A stretch of 64,000 bases of DNA from contig JAIVEN010000016.1 in NCBI GenBank assembly GCA_026686845.1, positions 2,311,501 to 2,375,500 of the forward strand, in the 5' to 3' direction. Below the pieces are notes generated by a model. That model saw only the letters and a list, made by a program, of their open reading frames with translations, had not been told where the DNA came from and did not search any database. This DNA is from Adenanthera pavonina (taxonomy: Eukaryota > Streptophyta > Magnoliopsida > Fabales > Fabaceae). How positions within the stretch are numbered: the first letter of the stretch is position 1; each line of letters opens with the position of its first letter. The position numbers were made by a program, and so were the translations under genes. Below, piece by piece: positions 20,986-33,328 of the stretch.

Positions 20986-23900
20986 ATGGCTGATAACACA
21001 CATCTAAAAGATATCTCCAGTGAGTTGAAGCGAGTTTCTGATCTAGTAAACTAGAACACCTACTTACATGCTAACAGATTAGAGAGGCTCGAGACTTCCT
21101 TTGGGCGCATGGATAACTTGGAGGCATCTATGGCCTCGATTTTCAAGAACTTGGAGTCTTTGTCCCATTCTATGGATTGTCTTCTTCATTCTTCTTCGAG
21201 TACCAGTGCGGACACCAGTGCAACATTCATTCATCCTTCTTCCAACTCTCTGCATGTGCAACAAGTGAAGCTTGATTTTCCACATTTTGATGGCACTGAT
21301 CCTCTCAACTGGATTTTTAAAGCAGAGTAATTCTTCTGTTATTATGACACCCCAGATCATCAAAGATTGACCATTGCGGCAATGCATATGGAAGGTGCAG
21401 TAGTTCCATGGTTTTAGTTGCTTAAACTTTCCCAGCAAATTCCTACTTGGGCTTCGCTGGCTCAGGCTGTCGAACGTCAATTTGGGCCCTTACAGTTTGA
21501 TTGCCCATGTGCCCAACTTTTTAAACTTTCCTAGACAGATTTAGTTGCTGCTTATTATCAGAAGTTTATGATATTGGCAAATCGGTCTACAGGAGTGTCA
21601 GATGACGCTCTTTTGGATTGTTTTGTTAGTGGTTTAAAAACCCATATTCGAAAGGACGTCATCGCCTAGTCTCCATCCACCTTGCTTCGTGCAGTAGACC
21701 TTGCTCGTCTATTTGATGAAAAAGACTCCACACCTTTTTCAATCCGCTCGCGTCCGGCACCCCCTTCATTTGGCTCACATTTTTCGACCTCGTCCAACCA
21801 TGAGTCTTCTACCTCCTCTACTGCCCTGCCGCGGCGGCATCCGCCCTCCCTTTTACTTCCAACGTCGCCTACTAAGCCTTTGTCCCCTGTTAAACGGCTA
21901 TCACCAGTAGCAATGCAGATTCGACGGGACAAAGGCCTTTGTTACAATTGTGATGAGAAATTTTCTCCTTCTCATCGGTGCCGACATCGTCAGTTTATGA
22001 TTATGATCTTTGATCTTGATGATATCAATGATCCTCATGCCATTGATTTTGATGCACCCACTGATTCTCCTTCTATTGAAGAGCCTTCTTCCATGCCTCA
22101 TTTATCCTTCCATGCTTATCAAGGTTCCATGGGAGTGGCCACTATTTGGTTTAAGGGCTCTATTGCGGGTACAGAAGTTCAAGTTCTTCTCGATGGTGGT
22201 AGCTCCGATAATTTTGTTACGCCCCGCATTGCACATTACTTGCAATTGCCTGTTGAACCTGTTCCTACTTTCAAGGTTCTTGTTGGTAATGGTAATTATT
22301 TGGAAAGTGAAGGAATTGTTCAAGACTTACAACTTACAATTCAAGGTCATGTTTTATCTTTTCCTACCTTTGTTTTACAAATTGTTGGTTTTGATGTTGT
22401 TCTTGGTGCATCATGGCTGGCTACTTTGGGCCCTCATGTTGCTGATTATCATACTTTTGTGATTAAATTTATTCTCAATGGGAAGTTTATTACTCTACGA
22501 GGTTTTAAATCCACTTTGCTCATTGTTGCTGAGTTTCATCATTTTCAATGCCCTCTATCTACTGATGCCATTTCAGAGTTGTATACATTATCTTTGACTC
22601 TGCTTAATACTGACTCTTCTGATGCTGTTACTTTTTCTTCTGATCTTCCTAAAGATTTGCATGAAGTTTTACAACATTATGAGGTGGTCTTCACTGTACC
22701 ACATAGCTTACCCCCTTCTCGTGCTTATGACCATGCTATTCCTCTTCAACAGGAAAACTCACCTATTAAGGTATGACCATATTATTATCCTTTTAGTCAA
22801 AAGGCTGAAATTGAATGCATAGTTGCAGAGCTGTTGACTGAAGGTTTAATTCAACCTACCCATAGTCCTTTCTCTGCTCCTGTTTTGCTGGTCAAAAAGA
22901 AAGATAGTACTTGGCATTTTTGTGTTGATTACCGAGCTCTTAATGTTGTCACTATAAAGGATTCATTTTCTATTCCTACTGTTGATGAATTACTTAATGA
23001 ATTACATGGCTCTACTATTTACTCTAAGTTGGATTTACGCTCTGGTTATCACCAAGTGTTGCTTAAGGCAGAAGATAGGGCCAAGACAGCTTTCCGTACT
23101 CATCATGGACATTATGAGTGGCTTGTCATGCCTTTTGGTCTCACTAATGCGTCAGCCACCTTTCAAGCTTTAATGACAGATATATTTTGGCCCTTTCTTC
23201 GTAAATTTGTTCTTCTATGCTTTGATGATATTTTGTTCTATGGCCCTTCTTGGACAATTCACCTTGATCACCTTGCCTTGGTTCTTGAACAGATGGTGTA
23301 ACATTGTCTCTATGCTAAATTGTCCAAGTGTTCTTTTGGCCAGCCTAAAGTTGAATATTTAAGGCATATGATCTCTGCTAAAGGTGTGGAAATGGATGCT
23401 GCAAAGATAAAAGCTGTCGTGGATTGGCTTGTTCCCCAGAATATTACCTCCTTATGGGGTTTTCTTGGTCTTACGGGGTATTATCGACGTTTTATTTGTC
23501 GTTATGCTTCTATCGCTTTTCCCCTGACTCAGTTTTTGCATAAGGATAAATTTATTTGATCTGAGTAAGCACAAGTTGCTTTCCAACAATTAAAGCACAC
23601 CTTATCTTCCGCACTTATCCTTACTTTACTTGACTTTTCTAAGCCTTTCATTGTTGAGACAGATGCTTCTGGACATGGGCTTGGTGCAGTTTTGAGCCAG
23701 AATGGTCACTCGATCTTTTATTTTTCTAAAAAGCTTTCTCCTCGGATGAGTGCTCAATCTACCTATGTTCGTGAAATGCAAGCCATCACAGATGTTGTTG
23801 CAAAATTCCATCATTATCTTTTGGGGCATGCTTTTATTATTCACACAGACCACCAAAGTCTTACGCACTTGACTGATCAAGTAGTTCAAACACCTAACCA

Positions 23901-25590
23901 GCAGCGTTTCCTTCCCAAGTTGATGGGTTACAATTACACTATCGAGTACAAACTAGGTGCACACAACCAAGTTGCAGATGCTTTATCTAGATCATGTTTG
24001 TTTGCCTTATCTATACCTTATAATTTCCTAATGAATGATATTTCTTTGGAGCTTAAAACTTCTTCTGCGTTGCAAAATTTACTTGCTACTTTTTGCAATG
24101 CTCCTGTGACCATGCCTTCTTATTCAGTTTGAGATGGGTTATTACTATATAAAAATCGCATAGTCATTCCTTCAACTACTCGTTCTCTAATTCAGAAAAT
24201 TCTATATGAGTTTCATTCTTCTACTGTTGGTAGGCATTCTGGTTTTCTAAGAACTTTTGCTCAGATCTCTCATCAGTTTTATTGGAAGAATATGAGAGCT
24301 GATATTAAAGTATTTGTTCAGCGTTGTTATGTTTGCCAACAAGCCAAAGTTTCTCAATTACATCCGGCTGGATTACTTAGTCTACTTCCCATTCCAAATC
24401 AAATTTGGGAGGATGTTGCTATGGATTTCATTACTCATTTGCCTTCTTTACATGGCCTTTCAGTTATTATGGTTGCCATTGACCGACTTTCTAAGTACTG
24501 CCACTTGGCTCCCTTGAAGAGCAATTTCACCAGCATGAAAGTTGCAGAGGTTTTTGCTAGTAACATTGTCAAGCTTCATGGTGTTCCTCGTTCTATTGTT
24601 TCTGATCGAGATAAGACTTTCACCAGCACTTTTTGGCAGCATTTGTTTCGTTTGCAGGGCACTACTTTGGCTATGAGTTCGACTTATCACCCACAAACGA
24701 ACGGTCAGTTTGAAGATCTTAATCGTTGCATTGAAATGTACTTGCACTGCTTTGTTTTTGATCTCCCATACCTATGGGTTCAGTATTTACCATGGGCTGA
24801 ATATTGGTACAACTCATCTTTTCACACATCTCTTGGCATGACACCATTTAAAGTGGTTTATGGTTGTGATCCTCCAACATTGCTTCAAGTTACTCCTTCT
24901 GACGATACACCATTTGATGTGCTGCAACAACTTCAGGAACGTGATGCTCTTCTTGCTCAGCTTAAAGTTAATTTACAGCATGCTCAGGAGCGAATGAAGC
25001 GTTTTGTTGACACTAAACGCTTTGAGATTTCCTTTCAAGTTGGTGATTGGGTTTATGTCAAACTTTAGCCTTATCGGTAACATTCCTTGCACCTACGGAA
25101 ATCAGAAAAACTTGGTATGCGGTATTTTGGTCCTTTCCAAGTACTGTCTAAGATTGGCCCTGTTGCTTATCGCTTGGCATTACCTACTGCATCTCGTTTG
25201 CATCTCGTTTTCCATGTCTCTCTCATTAAGAAGTGTGATGGTGATCCTTCTCAGCAATATATTCCTTTACCTTTGCAGACTACTGATCTTGGCCCAGTTT
25301 ACCAACCATGTCGCGTGTTAGATGTCCGTCGAGTTTTGCGTGATGGTTTATTTCTGATAAAGGTTTTGATTGAATGGGATGGCCCTGCCGTACCTACTTG
25401 GGAATATTTCTCCCAGATACTACAGTTGTATCCTCATTTTAACCTTGAGGACAAGGTCCATTTGGCGAGGAAAATGTCATATTACAAAATACCCAAGGTC
25501 AAACTTCCAACTATGAGGTGGCACATGAGGTGGCATCTATTCCTGAATTTGAGGACATGCAGCACAGTGAAGAATTGCCAAGTGTCTTGA
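20986..25590 (+). pseudogene. gypsy gag-pol polyprotein, single frame with twelve premature stops
   Basis: One reading frame runs from ATG 20986 to a stop at 25588-25590 with no frameshift. In-frame stops start at 21052, 21328, 21415, 21532, 21667, 22774, 23299, 23557, 23566, 24130, 25066 and 25078. Landmarks: gag to about 21930; zinc-knuckle variant CYNCDEKFSPSHRC at 21940-21981; protease motif LLDGGSS near 22192; RT with LVMPFGLTNA and FDDILFY near 23221; RNase H with ETDASG near 23655; integrase HHCC region 24230-24340, then the core to about 25000; a chromodomain-like segment (IEWDGPAVPTWEY) near 25370-25410. The frame continues through the polypurine tract into the 3' LTR. All stops are of the kind made by single C-to-T or G-to-A changes. 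Confidence 0.93.
25464..25474 (+). other. polypurine tract of gypsy element
   Basis: GGCGAGGAAAA lies immediately upstream of the 3' LTR TG. It is the expected plus-strand primer position and overlaps the end of the polyprotein frame. Confidence 0.65.
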
Positions 25591-25824
25591 GGCACAGCAA
25601 TCGTAGACGTCAGTTACCTAGGAAGTTAAGAGATTAGTGTTTTAAATAAGAGACAAGTGCATTAGTGTGGGGATATGAGAAAAAGTTGAGAATCCTCTTG
25701 TCTGTATTCTCTCCTTTCTATATGAAACACCACTGTATCTGACTTTTATCAATAAATATATATTGTCGTGCCCCCTTCCAGTTCTTTTCTTTTATTTAAT
25801 TCTTGTTGCAGGATAATCATAATA
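25475..25824 (+). repeat. 3' LTR of gypsy element
   Basis: 350 bp, starting TGTCATATTAC and ending CATAATA. The last CA has become TA relative to the 5' copy. It lacks the nested MITE and so shows the uninterrupted LTR. Confidence 0.9.
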
Positions 25825-25829
25825 TAAAC

Positions 25830-27245
25830 CCCATGCATATGTACCACATCACGAATTGTGAGAAATGCAACTCAATGCGATTTTATATTTTATATATTGA
25901 TATTGGTGTTATAAATACTTTAACATGAGATTAACATAGAAAAAAAGGGTTAAAGTGTAGCCAGTAGTTATAGGGGCTGACTTAGATATTGCAGTGGGAA
26001 AATCACTTTCGGGATTGACTAATACAGGCTCCTAACATCGAATCTAATCAAATTCCATTAAAAATATGACTTTTTTATAACGAACGATGAATAATTTTAT
26101 ACCCTCGTGAGATACTAATATTCATCCAGAAGGCACGTCCCAGCGGACATTATGATATATATTCTTCATCATTTCCTCGCTTTTACCCAAAGTATACCCT
26201 CTAAACATTACGATATGATTTGTTTGCACGTGTTGAATTGTGTACAAACGCAACAACAAACACAATCTGACATGTAGAGGGTACGAGATTCATATTTTGC
26301 CAAATTTTCAACATCATGTATGGCTGGAAGCGATTCATGAGCTCGTAGGCACAGATAAGTCATTCAATCACCAAGAGTATTTGCTGGGATACAACAACCA
26401 AATATTTTCACAGCTAGTTTATTGAATGCCATCTATATTTTTCTCTTGGCCATCACAGTCTGGGGGGCTAACACTTGCATGGTCCAGTTAGTAGGACTGT
26501 AGAAATGTTGAAAGTTTTAGGTCGATTTTTGAAAAAAAATAAAATCGAATTAAATTAAGTTATTTGAAATCATAAATGTGATTTGACTCCAACCTTCATA
26601 TTAATCCTTTCAATCACTAATTATTCTGGCAGTAAAATGTTTATAAAAAAAAATTATTCTGGCAGTAAAATATACGAATTATTCGCATAATTAACTAGCC
26701 ATTTACAAATATTGAATTAAATGATTGTGTGCAATTCAAGCAACCAATTTTGATTTGTTATTGTACATAATATACTTCAATACACACACATACATTAGCA
26801 CGTCAACTATGCATAGTAACCAATTTTTTTAACTTTGATGGGATAGATTAAAATAAAAATAAAACACCGATTTTGTTAAATATTGAGAATCAAACTGGTT
26901 TAATTAGTTTTTGTAAAAAACATTGACTTTTTTATTGTTTTATTTTAATTGGTTTGAATTGATTTAAAATACATAATGATTCTCTTACTACCACGCTTAG
27001 TGATTGGGGCCGCACTGTATCTTTAAAAGTTGTGTAGCTACATGCAATTCAATAAATAATTTAACTTCATGTACATATTTTCTTAAATAATTATCTGGTA
27101 TCTAATATGTTTGGCTGAAATGAAAGTAACTCTTTTAATATAATTCTTTCTCATTCACAATATTTAAACTTGAAATTTTACTAGTTAGATATTGAATTAT
27201 TTGCTACTCAACCTGATACTATTCGTGTTCATGTACATGTATTAA
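25830..27245. other. intergenic
   Basis: AT-rich. A short frame at 26240-26425 has no recognisable content. A local duplication of 'aaattattctggcagtaaaat' occurs at about 26618 and 26650. No gene is seen. Confidence 0.5.
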
Positions 27246-27249
27246 TAAT

Positions 27250-28115
27250 AAAATCTATAGTTTACTTTCCAATAAACCTTTGTTTTGGCCGAAAAAAAGT
27301 AGCATTAAAATAAAAAATAGTATTGTAAAGAGCAAGACCCAAAAAACAGAAGAAGGAAAAAAACCCTACATAGCTTGGACACAAAAGCCCAACCCGACAC
27401 AACATCAGCAACTTAAAGAAGACCAAGCCAAAATTGCCACACAAACCATCAAATAAATTAGCCCTATAATAGACAGGAGAAGAAATAGACTAAACAACAA
27501 CAACAACGAAAGCAAGCAAAATAAGCCCTAACTCAAAAAAGAAACACACCATCCACCAACCTAAAGATATCAACAAGATCGAGAAGGCCAACTCACTAGA
27601 AACCCTCAACAACAACTATCAGCATTGGGGGTGGTGGTTCAAAGAACCCCCTTGTTAGAACCATCTCCTTCATTAACAAATCTGCCTTAGAAATAGCAGA
27701 GTTTGATAAAACTCAATGCATCGACCACATGGAAAGAACCACCTCAACAAATGTTGTCGACTTCGGCAAATAATCGAACCTCGAAAAGTGCCCCTTCTCC
27801 AAACCCCAAACAGTGATGGGAGGAGCTCTCCAACTTCCTACAAACCCAAACTCACTAATGCACAACACCAAATCTATAACACAAAGGAACATGACGCGCA
27901 AACACCACGAGCACTCTCTCACATGGTAGAGGCCAAGGAGAGAGGTGTCAAGATTTATAAAGCGTGGACACAAACCACAAGTTGTGAGATTTACTCAGCA
28001 GAGAGAACTTATACGACGATAAAGGTTTGGACTTTTAAGAAAAGAGGGTTTTTCTATAAAGGTAGACATTCCTTACTATCCAATAAATCTTTGGCCAGTC
28101 AAAACTAATAAATGG
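27250..28115. repeat. possible decayed retroelement fragment
   Basis: Base composition differs from the surroundings: A/C-rich on the plus strand, with CAACAACAACAA runs. The two ends share similar words, 'ttccaataaacctttgtttt' at the left and 'tatccaataaatctttggcc' at the right, in the same orientation, as in short degraded terminal repeats. Frames on both strands (27262-27444 minus, 27716-28108 plus) have no domain I recognise. Could be a TRIM-like element or unrelated unique sequence. Confidence 0.3.
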
Positions 28116-28170
28116 TAACTTTTAAAAGGCTCACACACACACATATTTATTAATATATAATTAAAACGAT

Positions 28171-28213
28171 GGTGGAGCCACACTGTGTATTTGTCGAGCA
28201 GTGCAGCTCCACC
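28171..28213. repeat. 15-bp inverted repeat (hairpin)
   Basis: GGTGGAGCCACACTG and CAGTGCAGCTCCACC form a 13-of-15 stem with a 13-base loop. T-rich sequence with two diverged direct repeats ('tttaaatgagtcccatttttt' and 'ttttaagtgagattcatcttt') follows to about 28350. It may be one end of a small transposon. Confidence 0.5.
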
Positions 28214-29730
28214 CTTGCGCTCCATGCCATTCTATTTTTTCTTTTTTTGTTTTTTTTTTATTTTTTTATTTAAATGAGTCCCATTTTTTCTTTATTTATT
28301 TTTTTTAAGTGAGATTCATCTTTTCCTTTTTCTAGGTAGTCCCACACTATCTCTTTTTTTTTTTCAAATTCAATTTTTTTAATTCTAAAATCTATATTAA
28401 TTTTAACTAATATGATTTGATATTAATTGCTTTTAGGGATAGGAGGAGATAGTGATAATATTTTTTTTAATTCAATATATTTAATAACTAAATAAAATGT
28501 CTCCCGTGTGCCCCCACGTCCCTGCACAAGGAGGAAATTCTAGTTATCTGAGATTCCTTTTCATTAATTCATCTAATGAAAATATTGCATGTGCAATCAC
28601 TTATAAATATAGCGAGATTCATGTTTTCAAGAGGTTGGTCTAACGAATAAAATGGAACTACACCTCTCTATAGATAGAATGAATGAATACTCAAAGTTGC
28701 TTTCCAGAAAAAAAAAAAATCTCCTATTAAGTAAGCATTCACATTATTTTGTGAAGTATGAATCTATCAAATCATTTCGGTCAAAAAAAATCTATCAAAG
28801 CATGAATGAAAAAATTATGACTTCGTAAAGATACAATCTTGTGAATATTTTTACGTTATGAGGGTATTATGGAATTTTTTGACATGGTTAATGAAACATT
28901 GCACAAAGGCTGTATTATATATTCAAAAAGTATTATCGTCACCCTTGAAAAATATTACATGGGAATGAATATCTATTTAAAGCGCGGTGATATAATCGAG
29001 TCTTGAAATAGTATATTGAGTGGAGATTTTGACTATTTTCAGCATTATCTTGTAACATGGAAGTAGTTAAATTATATGAATTCAGTCAATATTATATATT
29101 AATACTACACAAAATACTCAATTGGTTTCAAAATTTTTGACATATAAAAAATGTAACTAATGTGTGAGAAATTTTTTACGTGTTCAAATTTACCCTTAAT
29201 AAATGTTACATTAAACTTTTAGAAAGACATGTAAAATTATAAAATAAATAAAGGTAAATAGGAAAATATCCATATTGTATTGAACTTTTGAATTTACATA
29301 TAAAATGAAACAAAAACTCCATTCTAAAATAGACAAATATTTTGAAACTAAACTCACAAAAAATGACAACTACTGATAAAAATGTACTAATATTGCTTAA
29401 AAACATTTAATAACAGTCACATGTAATTAATTCATTAAGAATCGCATTAATTACAAGTTTTGTAATTCTGTCGTCCACACAAGACCAAAATTACAAGATA
29501 ACTTGAGTGGTTATAATATAATGACAAGTTAATCAACTGGCTTGCCAACCACTTTAACAATTAATGGAATTTATTTGTATTTTAGGGACCTTTATCTCTC
29601 ACTTCCTTTTGTTGTTATTCCACTCAATGACATGTCTGGTTGTAATAGGCAGGAATCTGTTACAATTCCCTGACCTTTTAAATATCTTCTTATTGATTTA
29701 ATTTTTTTTGTATTATTTATGGCCCAAAAA
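28214..29730. other. intergenic
   Basis: T-rich then AT-rich. The minus-strand frame at 29206-29406 is low-complexity and not called. Nothing else is recognised. Confidence 0.5.
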
Positions 29731-29736
29731 AATATA

Positions 29737-29962
29737 CCCCTCTATTTTCTATTATAAAGCATATTTTCAGAAAATTAAGATTTCAAAATATAAGTCATTT
29801 TAGGAAATCAATAAAATATTTAATATTTATTTTTTATTTTTATATTTATTAAAAATATATAAAAAAATTATGATAGAACAATTAAGAGAGATATAATTAA
29901 GATAAATTATAATTTAAATTAGATAATTTTAAAAAATACCAAAGACTCGAGATTAGAGGGAG
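29737..29962. repeat. Stowaway-like MITE, copy 5
   Basis: The left end CCCCTCTATTTTCTATTATA is mirrored by the right end, whose reverse complement starts CTCCCTCTAATCTCGAG. It is flanked by TA (29735-29736 and 29963-29964). The internal AT-rich words resemble those at 49190-49415. Confidence 0.6.
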
Positions 29963-29964
29963 TA

Positions 29965-31870
29965 CAGGATGACTCAGCTTGAAAGAACCTTTTACACCTC
30001 TCGTGCTTGAACAATCAAAAAGCGGTAACACAGCCATTCGATTGCGGCAGCATAGCCATTCGTTTGAATAAATAGTTGAATACTAAACTGGAAGACAAAG
30101 TTAGATAACGTTCCATTATCAATTGTCGAACTTACTTTTCTCCTCATAAACTCACCAACAAGAGTTTTTTTCTTTTGGATGAGAAAATCTGAAATTGAGA
30201 ATTAATAATTTTTTAGTTATACTAGGAGTGTTTGAACTCTGAAGTATTATTTATATATGATATTACCCTTACAACTTGAGCTATATATGAATTCTAATTT
30301 TATAATATTTCTGATTCTGATTGAGAAAGGAGGAATTGATGTTATTCACAAAAAGAAGAGTTGACGTTACTTCTGTATCGTAAGTTAAAAATTAAGTCCT
30401 CAATACGTTGTTTTCAAAATTGGACGATCTGACAAAACATAACATGGTCATAAAAAAACAAGAAGAGATTAAAAATTATGTGAGGACACTATCTCCAATT
30501 CTCCATCCAATCAGTTCCATAGTAAATGTTAAAGGTCACGATAAGAAATTCCCACACATGTATCTTGTGAGAAGGTTAAAGCCAGAAATACTTTTTTGTA
30601 CATAAAGACCTTTTAAAATTTAACCATGTAACCATTAAAAGGCATGGTTCCAAAAATGGTGGAAGAAGTTATCGTAAAATCGTTGACAATACCAGTACTA
30701 ATTGTTTTTTTTTTGGTCAACATATCGGTGCTATTTTAGTAAATGAAGGATTTACCTTTGTTTGGATAAAGGAAATATAGAAGAAGAAAACTAGGGAAAA
30801 TATTCCAAGCAAAACCTTAGTATATGCGTGAGTATATTTATTTACTTTTACTATTTTAAATTATAAAATAATATAAGAAGTTTTTTTTACCTTATAATAT
30901 AAGAAAACATAGTTATTTATCATTTTTATAGAAAATTTTACTTTTTTTTAAATTTAATAATATAATAAATGTTTTTGAATATATAATGTGATATGAGAAT
31001 TATTTATTATCATTAAAGACACAATTACTATGTTTCTTGGTCAAATAACGAGCAAGGTAACTTTCTAATCAATGGAGTATACACGAATTTTTTTTTCGCC
31101 AAAGTATACAAGAATTATATATGTCGTGCCAGAGAATTTTGACACAATCATCATGCTCCTCTGGCGATGTACTTTCCTATCATCAGTTTTACTATAGCGG
31201 TAAGAAAACCGAAATAAAAATTTTGAGTATATTTATTTCTTTAAATAATAAGGGTTATAGTTCAAGTGATATCTCCCAGAAATAAGAGCCAAATCATCCT
31301 AAATTCATATTTTCACTTTTTTTTCTTTCTCTCTTTTTAATTTAAGCTCTTCACAAGACTCTTTATTAACCATATTTAATATAATTTCTCAAATTTTCAG
31401 GAATGATCTTCTTACATGTACAACAAATTTTCTTCAAATTACTGCTAGGTATTTTCAAGAATAATTTTTGTTTTGCTAAGTTTTGGATGTAAACTAATCT
31501 TTGTTAATTTTAAATAAAAAAATTGTCAATTTTATTTGAGTCATGGAGGACGAGTACGAAAGGACAGACAAATTCAAAGCCGACCAATCCATATCGGTGG
31601 ATGTTGGAAAACAGTAATGCGGTGGAGAGAAGAGAAGAGAAGACCCGCAAGACGTAAGAGACACAACAGTCCAATCCGGACCAGAGTCCACGCAGTGAGA
31701 AATGGCCAATAGTAATTCCGTCTTTTCCTTTAGACTTCTATAATTATAATAATAATTATAATAACGATAATAATAAAATATATAATATAATACACCAAAA
31801 GTTTCCAGCGGGCTGAAGCCGGAAGAAGAGAGGAAACGAAGTGACAGAAGCTTCTGTTTCAGATTTGCTG
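29965..31870. other. intergenic, upstream of receptor kinase gene
   Basis: No supported gene. The frame at 30408-30605 and the minus-strand frame at 31494-31874 have no recognisable domain. An AT-rich (ATAATA)n stretch lies at 31738-31795, just before the presumed receptor-kinase leader, so the core promoter is probably here or just downstream. Confidence 0.45.
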
Positions 31871-31874
31871 TCAC

Positions 31875-33328
31875 AGCACTTATTTGGGGAAGTCAGCCAG
31901 CTGTGACTCTCTCAGCTCCAATTCCACTTCTCAAGACCCATCGCCTCCCTTTTCACAGTCCGTCCTCTTTTTACTCTCGCGGCTTCTCTCTTCAACTTTC
32001 TGTATGTATTTTCTGCATCAAATTCTTAACATGGGTTCTGATACTTCCAACTTTAGGTATTCAAGTAACCTTGTGTTTTTGTCGCAACTTTATCGCTAGT
32101 CTGGGAGACTGTTCTTCTACATGATCCCCTTCTCAGTTCTCCTACTCTTTGTTGTTTATGATAATGGATCGTATCTGTTTGTGTCATATTAAGCATTATT
32201 TTCACATGTTGGGCTACTTTTCTATTCTTTTTCCTCTTTACTCTTCTTTGGTTGTATTGCTAAAAAAATTGTGATTGGGCGAACTGCAGCTATTTCATTT
32301 GATTCCCCCTCTTATCCGCACTTTTTGTTGGCATCTAATGGAACCACTGGAGCCGGTGACCTTTTCATATCAATTCTCATGGGCAAAATTTAATTCCTTG
32401 GGTTAGTGTTTTATCATATGTTCCCATGGAGACTACAACTATTCTTTCTGTTTTTAACTATTAATTAGTTCTGGAGGCTAAATCATCAAATACCAAGAAG
32501 GCTCACGCACCCTTCAACTCCAATTATATTACTTTCAGCAAATCAATTCGAGTCTGCGAATGGAACTAGTTGTGCTCAATGTTTTCCTCAAGATATCGCC
32601 TTCGTGAACAAGAAAGCATACTTAAGTGATGACAAGGATTTCTGTATCTTTTACCACTGGAATAACAAAATTCCCGCATTTGGTTGTCTTGAGACCGCTT
32701 CCATGACATTACTACTCTCCTTTTTCATCTAAGACGAAGCAGCAGCAGCTGTATGCTATAGAATGGTATTAGGCCACTAACATTAGCATTTCCATCCTGT
32801 AGGGAGAATTCACGACCTTCCTCACACTCCTTTTTTTCACGGGGAGGGGCAAATGAGTGAAAGTATTTAACGTTATGCAGTTGTTCTCTATCTCTACACG
32901 GTTGGCATAGTCGCAGAATAGTTTGATTAATAGCCATGTGTTGATGAGTTTTCTTGGAATTGCAATTCGGTTCTTTCTTTGATACAATAATAGGAGTAAA
33001 CAGATGCGATTTGGCATTATCATATATGCATACGCATAAGGCATGCTTTTTCGTTAGACTGCCTCACATATATGGTTGTTTGATTTCTCATATCACAATG
33101 ACTTTCTCTTCATTACCATACTGTTTTGTTTTAAATTGTTTATCTTAAAATGGTGAATATATGTTGATCCTTAAATTCTTAATATCACACTGACACAAAA
33201 AAAATCTTAGCTTTATATGGTGTTTACTGTTGTTATTTTATGTTTCCAGCTTAATGGTTTGATTTTTCTGCAGAGATTGGCATTGCTCATCTCATAATTG
33301 ATCATTAGACACATCGTGTTAGTGGTTG
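31875..33328 (+). promoter_or_regulatory. probable 5'UTR exons and 5'UTR intron of the receptor kinase
   Basis: A CT-rich leader-like segment (31880-32056) ends at CTTTAG|GTATTC. A good acceptor, 'gatttttctgcag', ends at 33273, and the next exon runs into the start at 33329. This implies a noncoding first exon and a 5'UTR intron of about 1.2 kb. No domain is visible in frames across this stretch. The boundaries are inferred from splice consensus only. Confidence 0.45.

Larger units (their letters stand above)
20414..25829 (+). mobile_element. Ty3/gypsy LTR retrotransposon, chromovirus-like, inactivated
   Basis: The element runs from 5' LTR 20419 to 3' LTR end 25824. It is bounded by a perfect 5-bp target duplication TAAAC (20414-20418 and 25825-25829). 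Domain order is gag, zinc knuckle, protease, reverse transcriptase, RNase H, integrase and a chromodomain-like C-terminus; RT before integrase defines Ty3/gypsy. Twelve in-frame stops disable it. The 5' LTR is longer than the 3' LTR because of an insertion. The plus orientation points away from the DnaJ gene, whose promoter is about 1.3 kb to the left. Confidence 0.95.

Noticed and set aside
21666..22462. Additional long frames on both strands inside the gypsy element
   Set aside because: Alternative frames of the gag-protease region; the true frame is identified by zinc-knuckle, protease and RT motifs.
31845..31885. 'tgacagaag' word recalling miR156
   Set aside because: The rest of the mature sequence does not match and no long hairpin follows; chance similarity.
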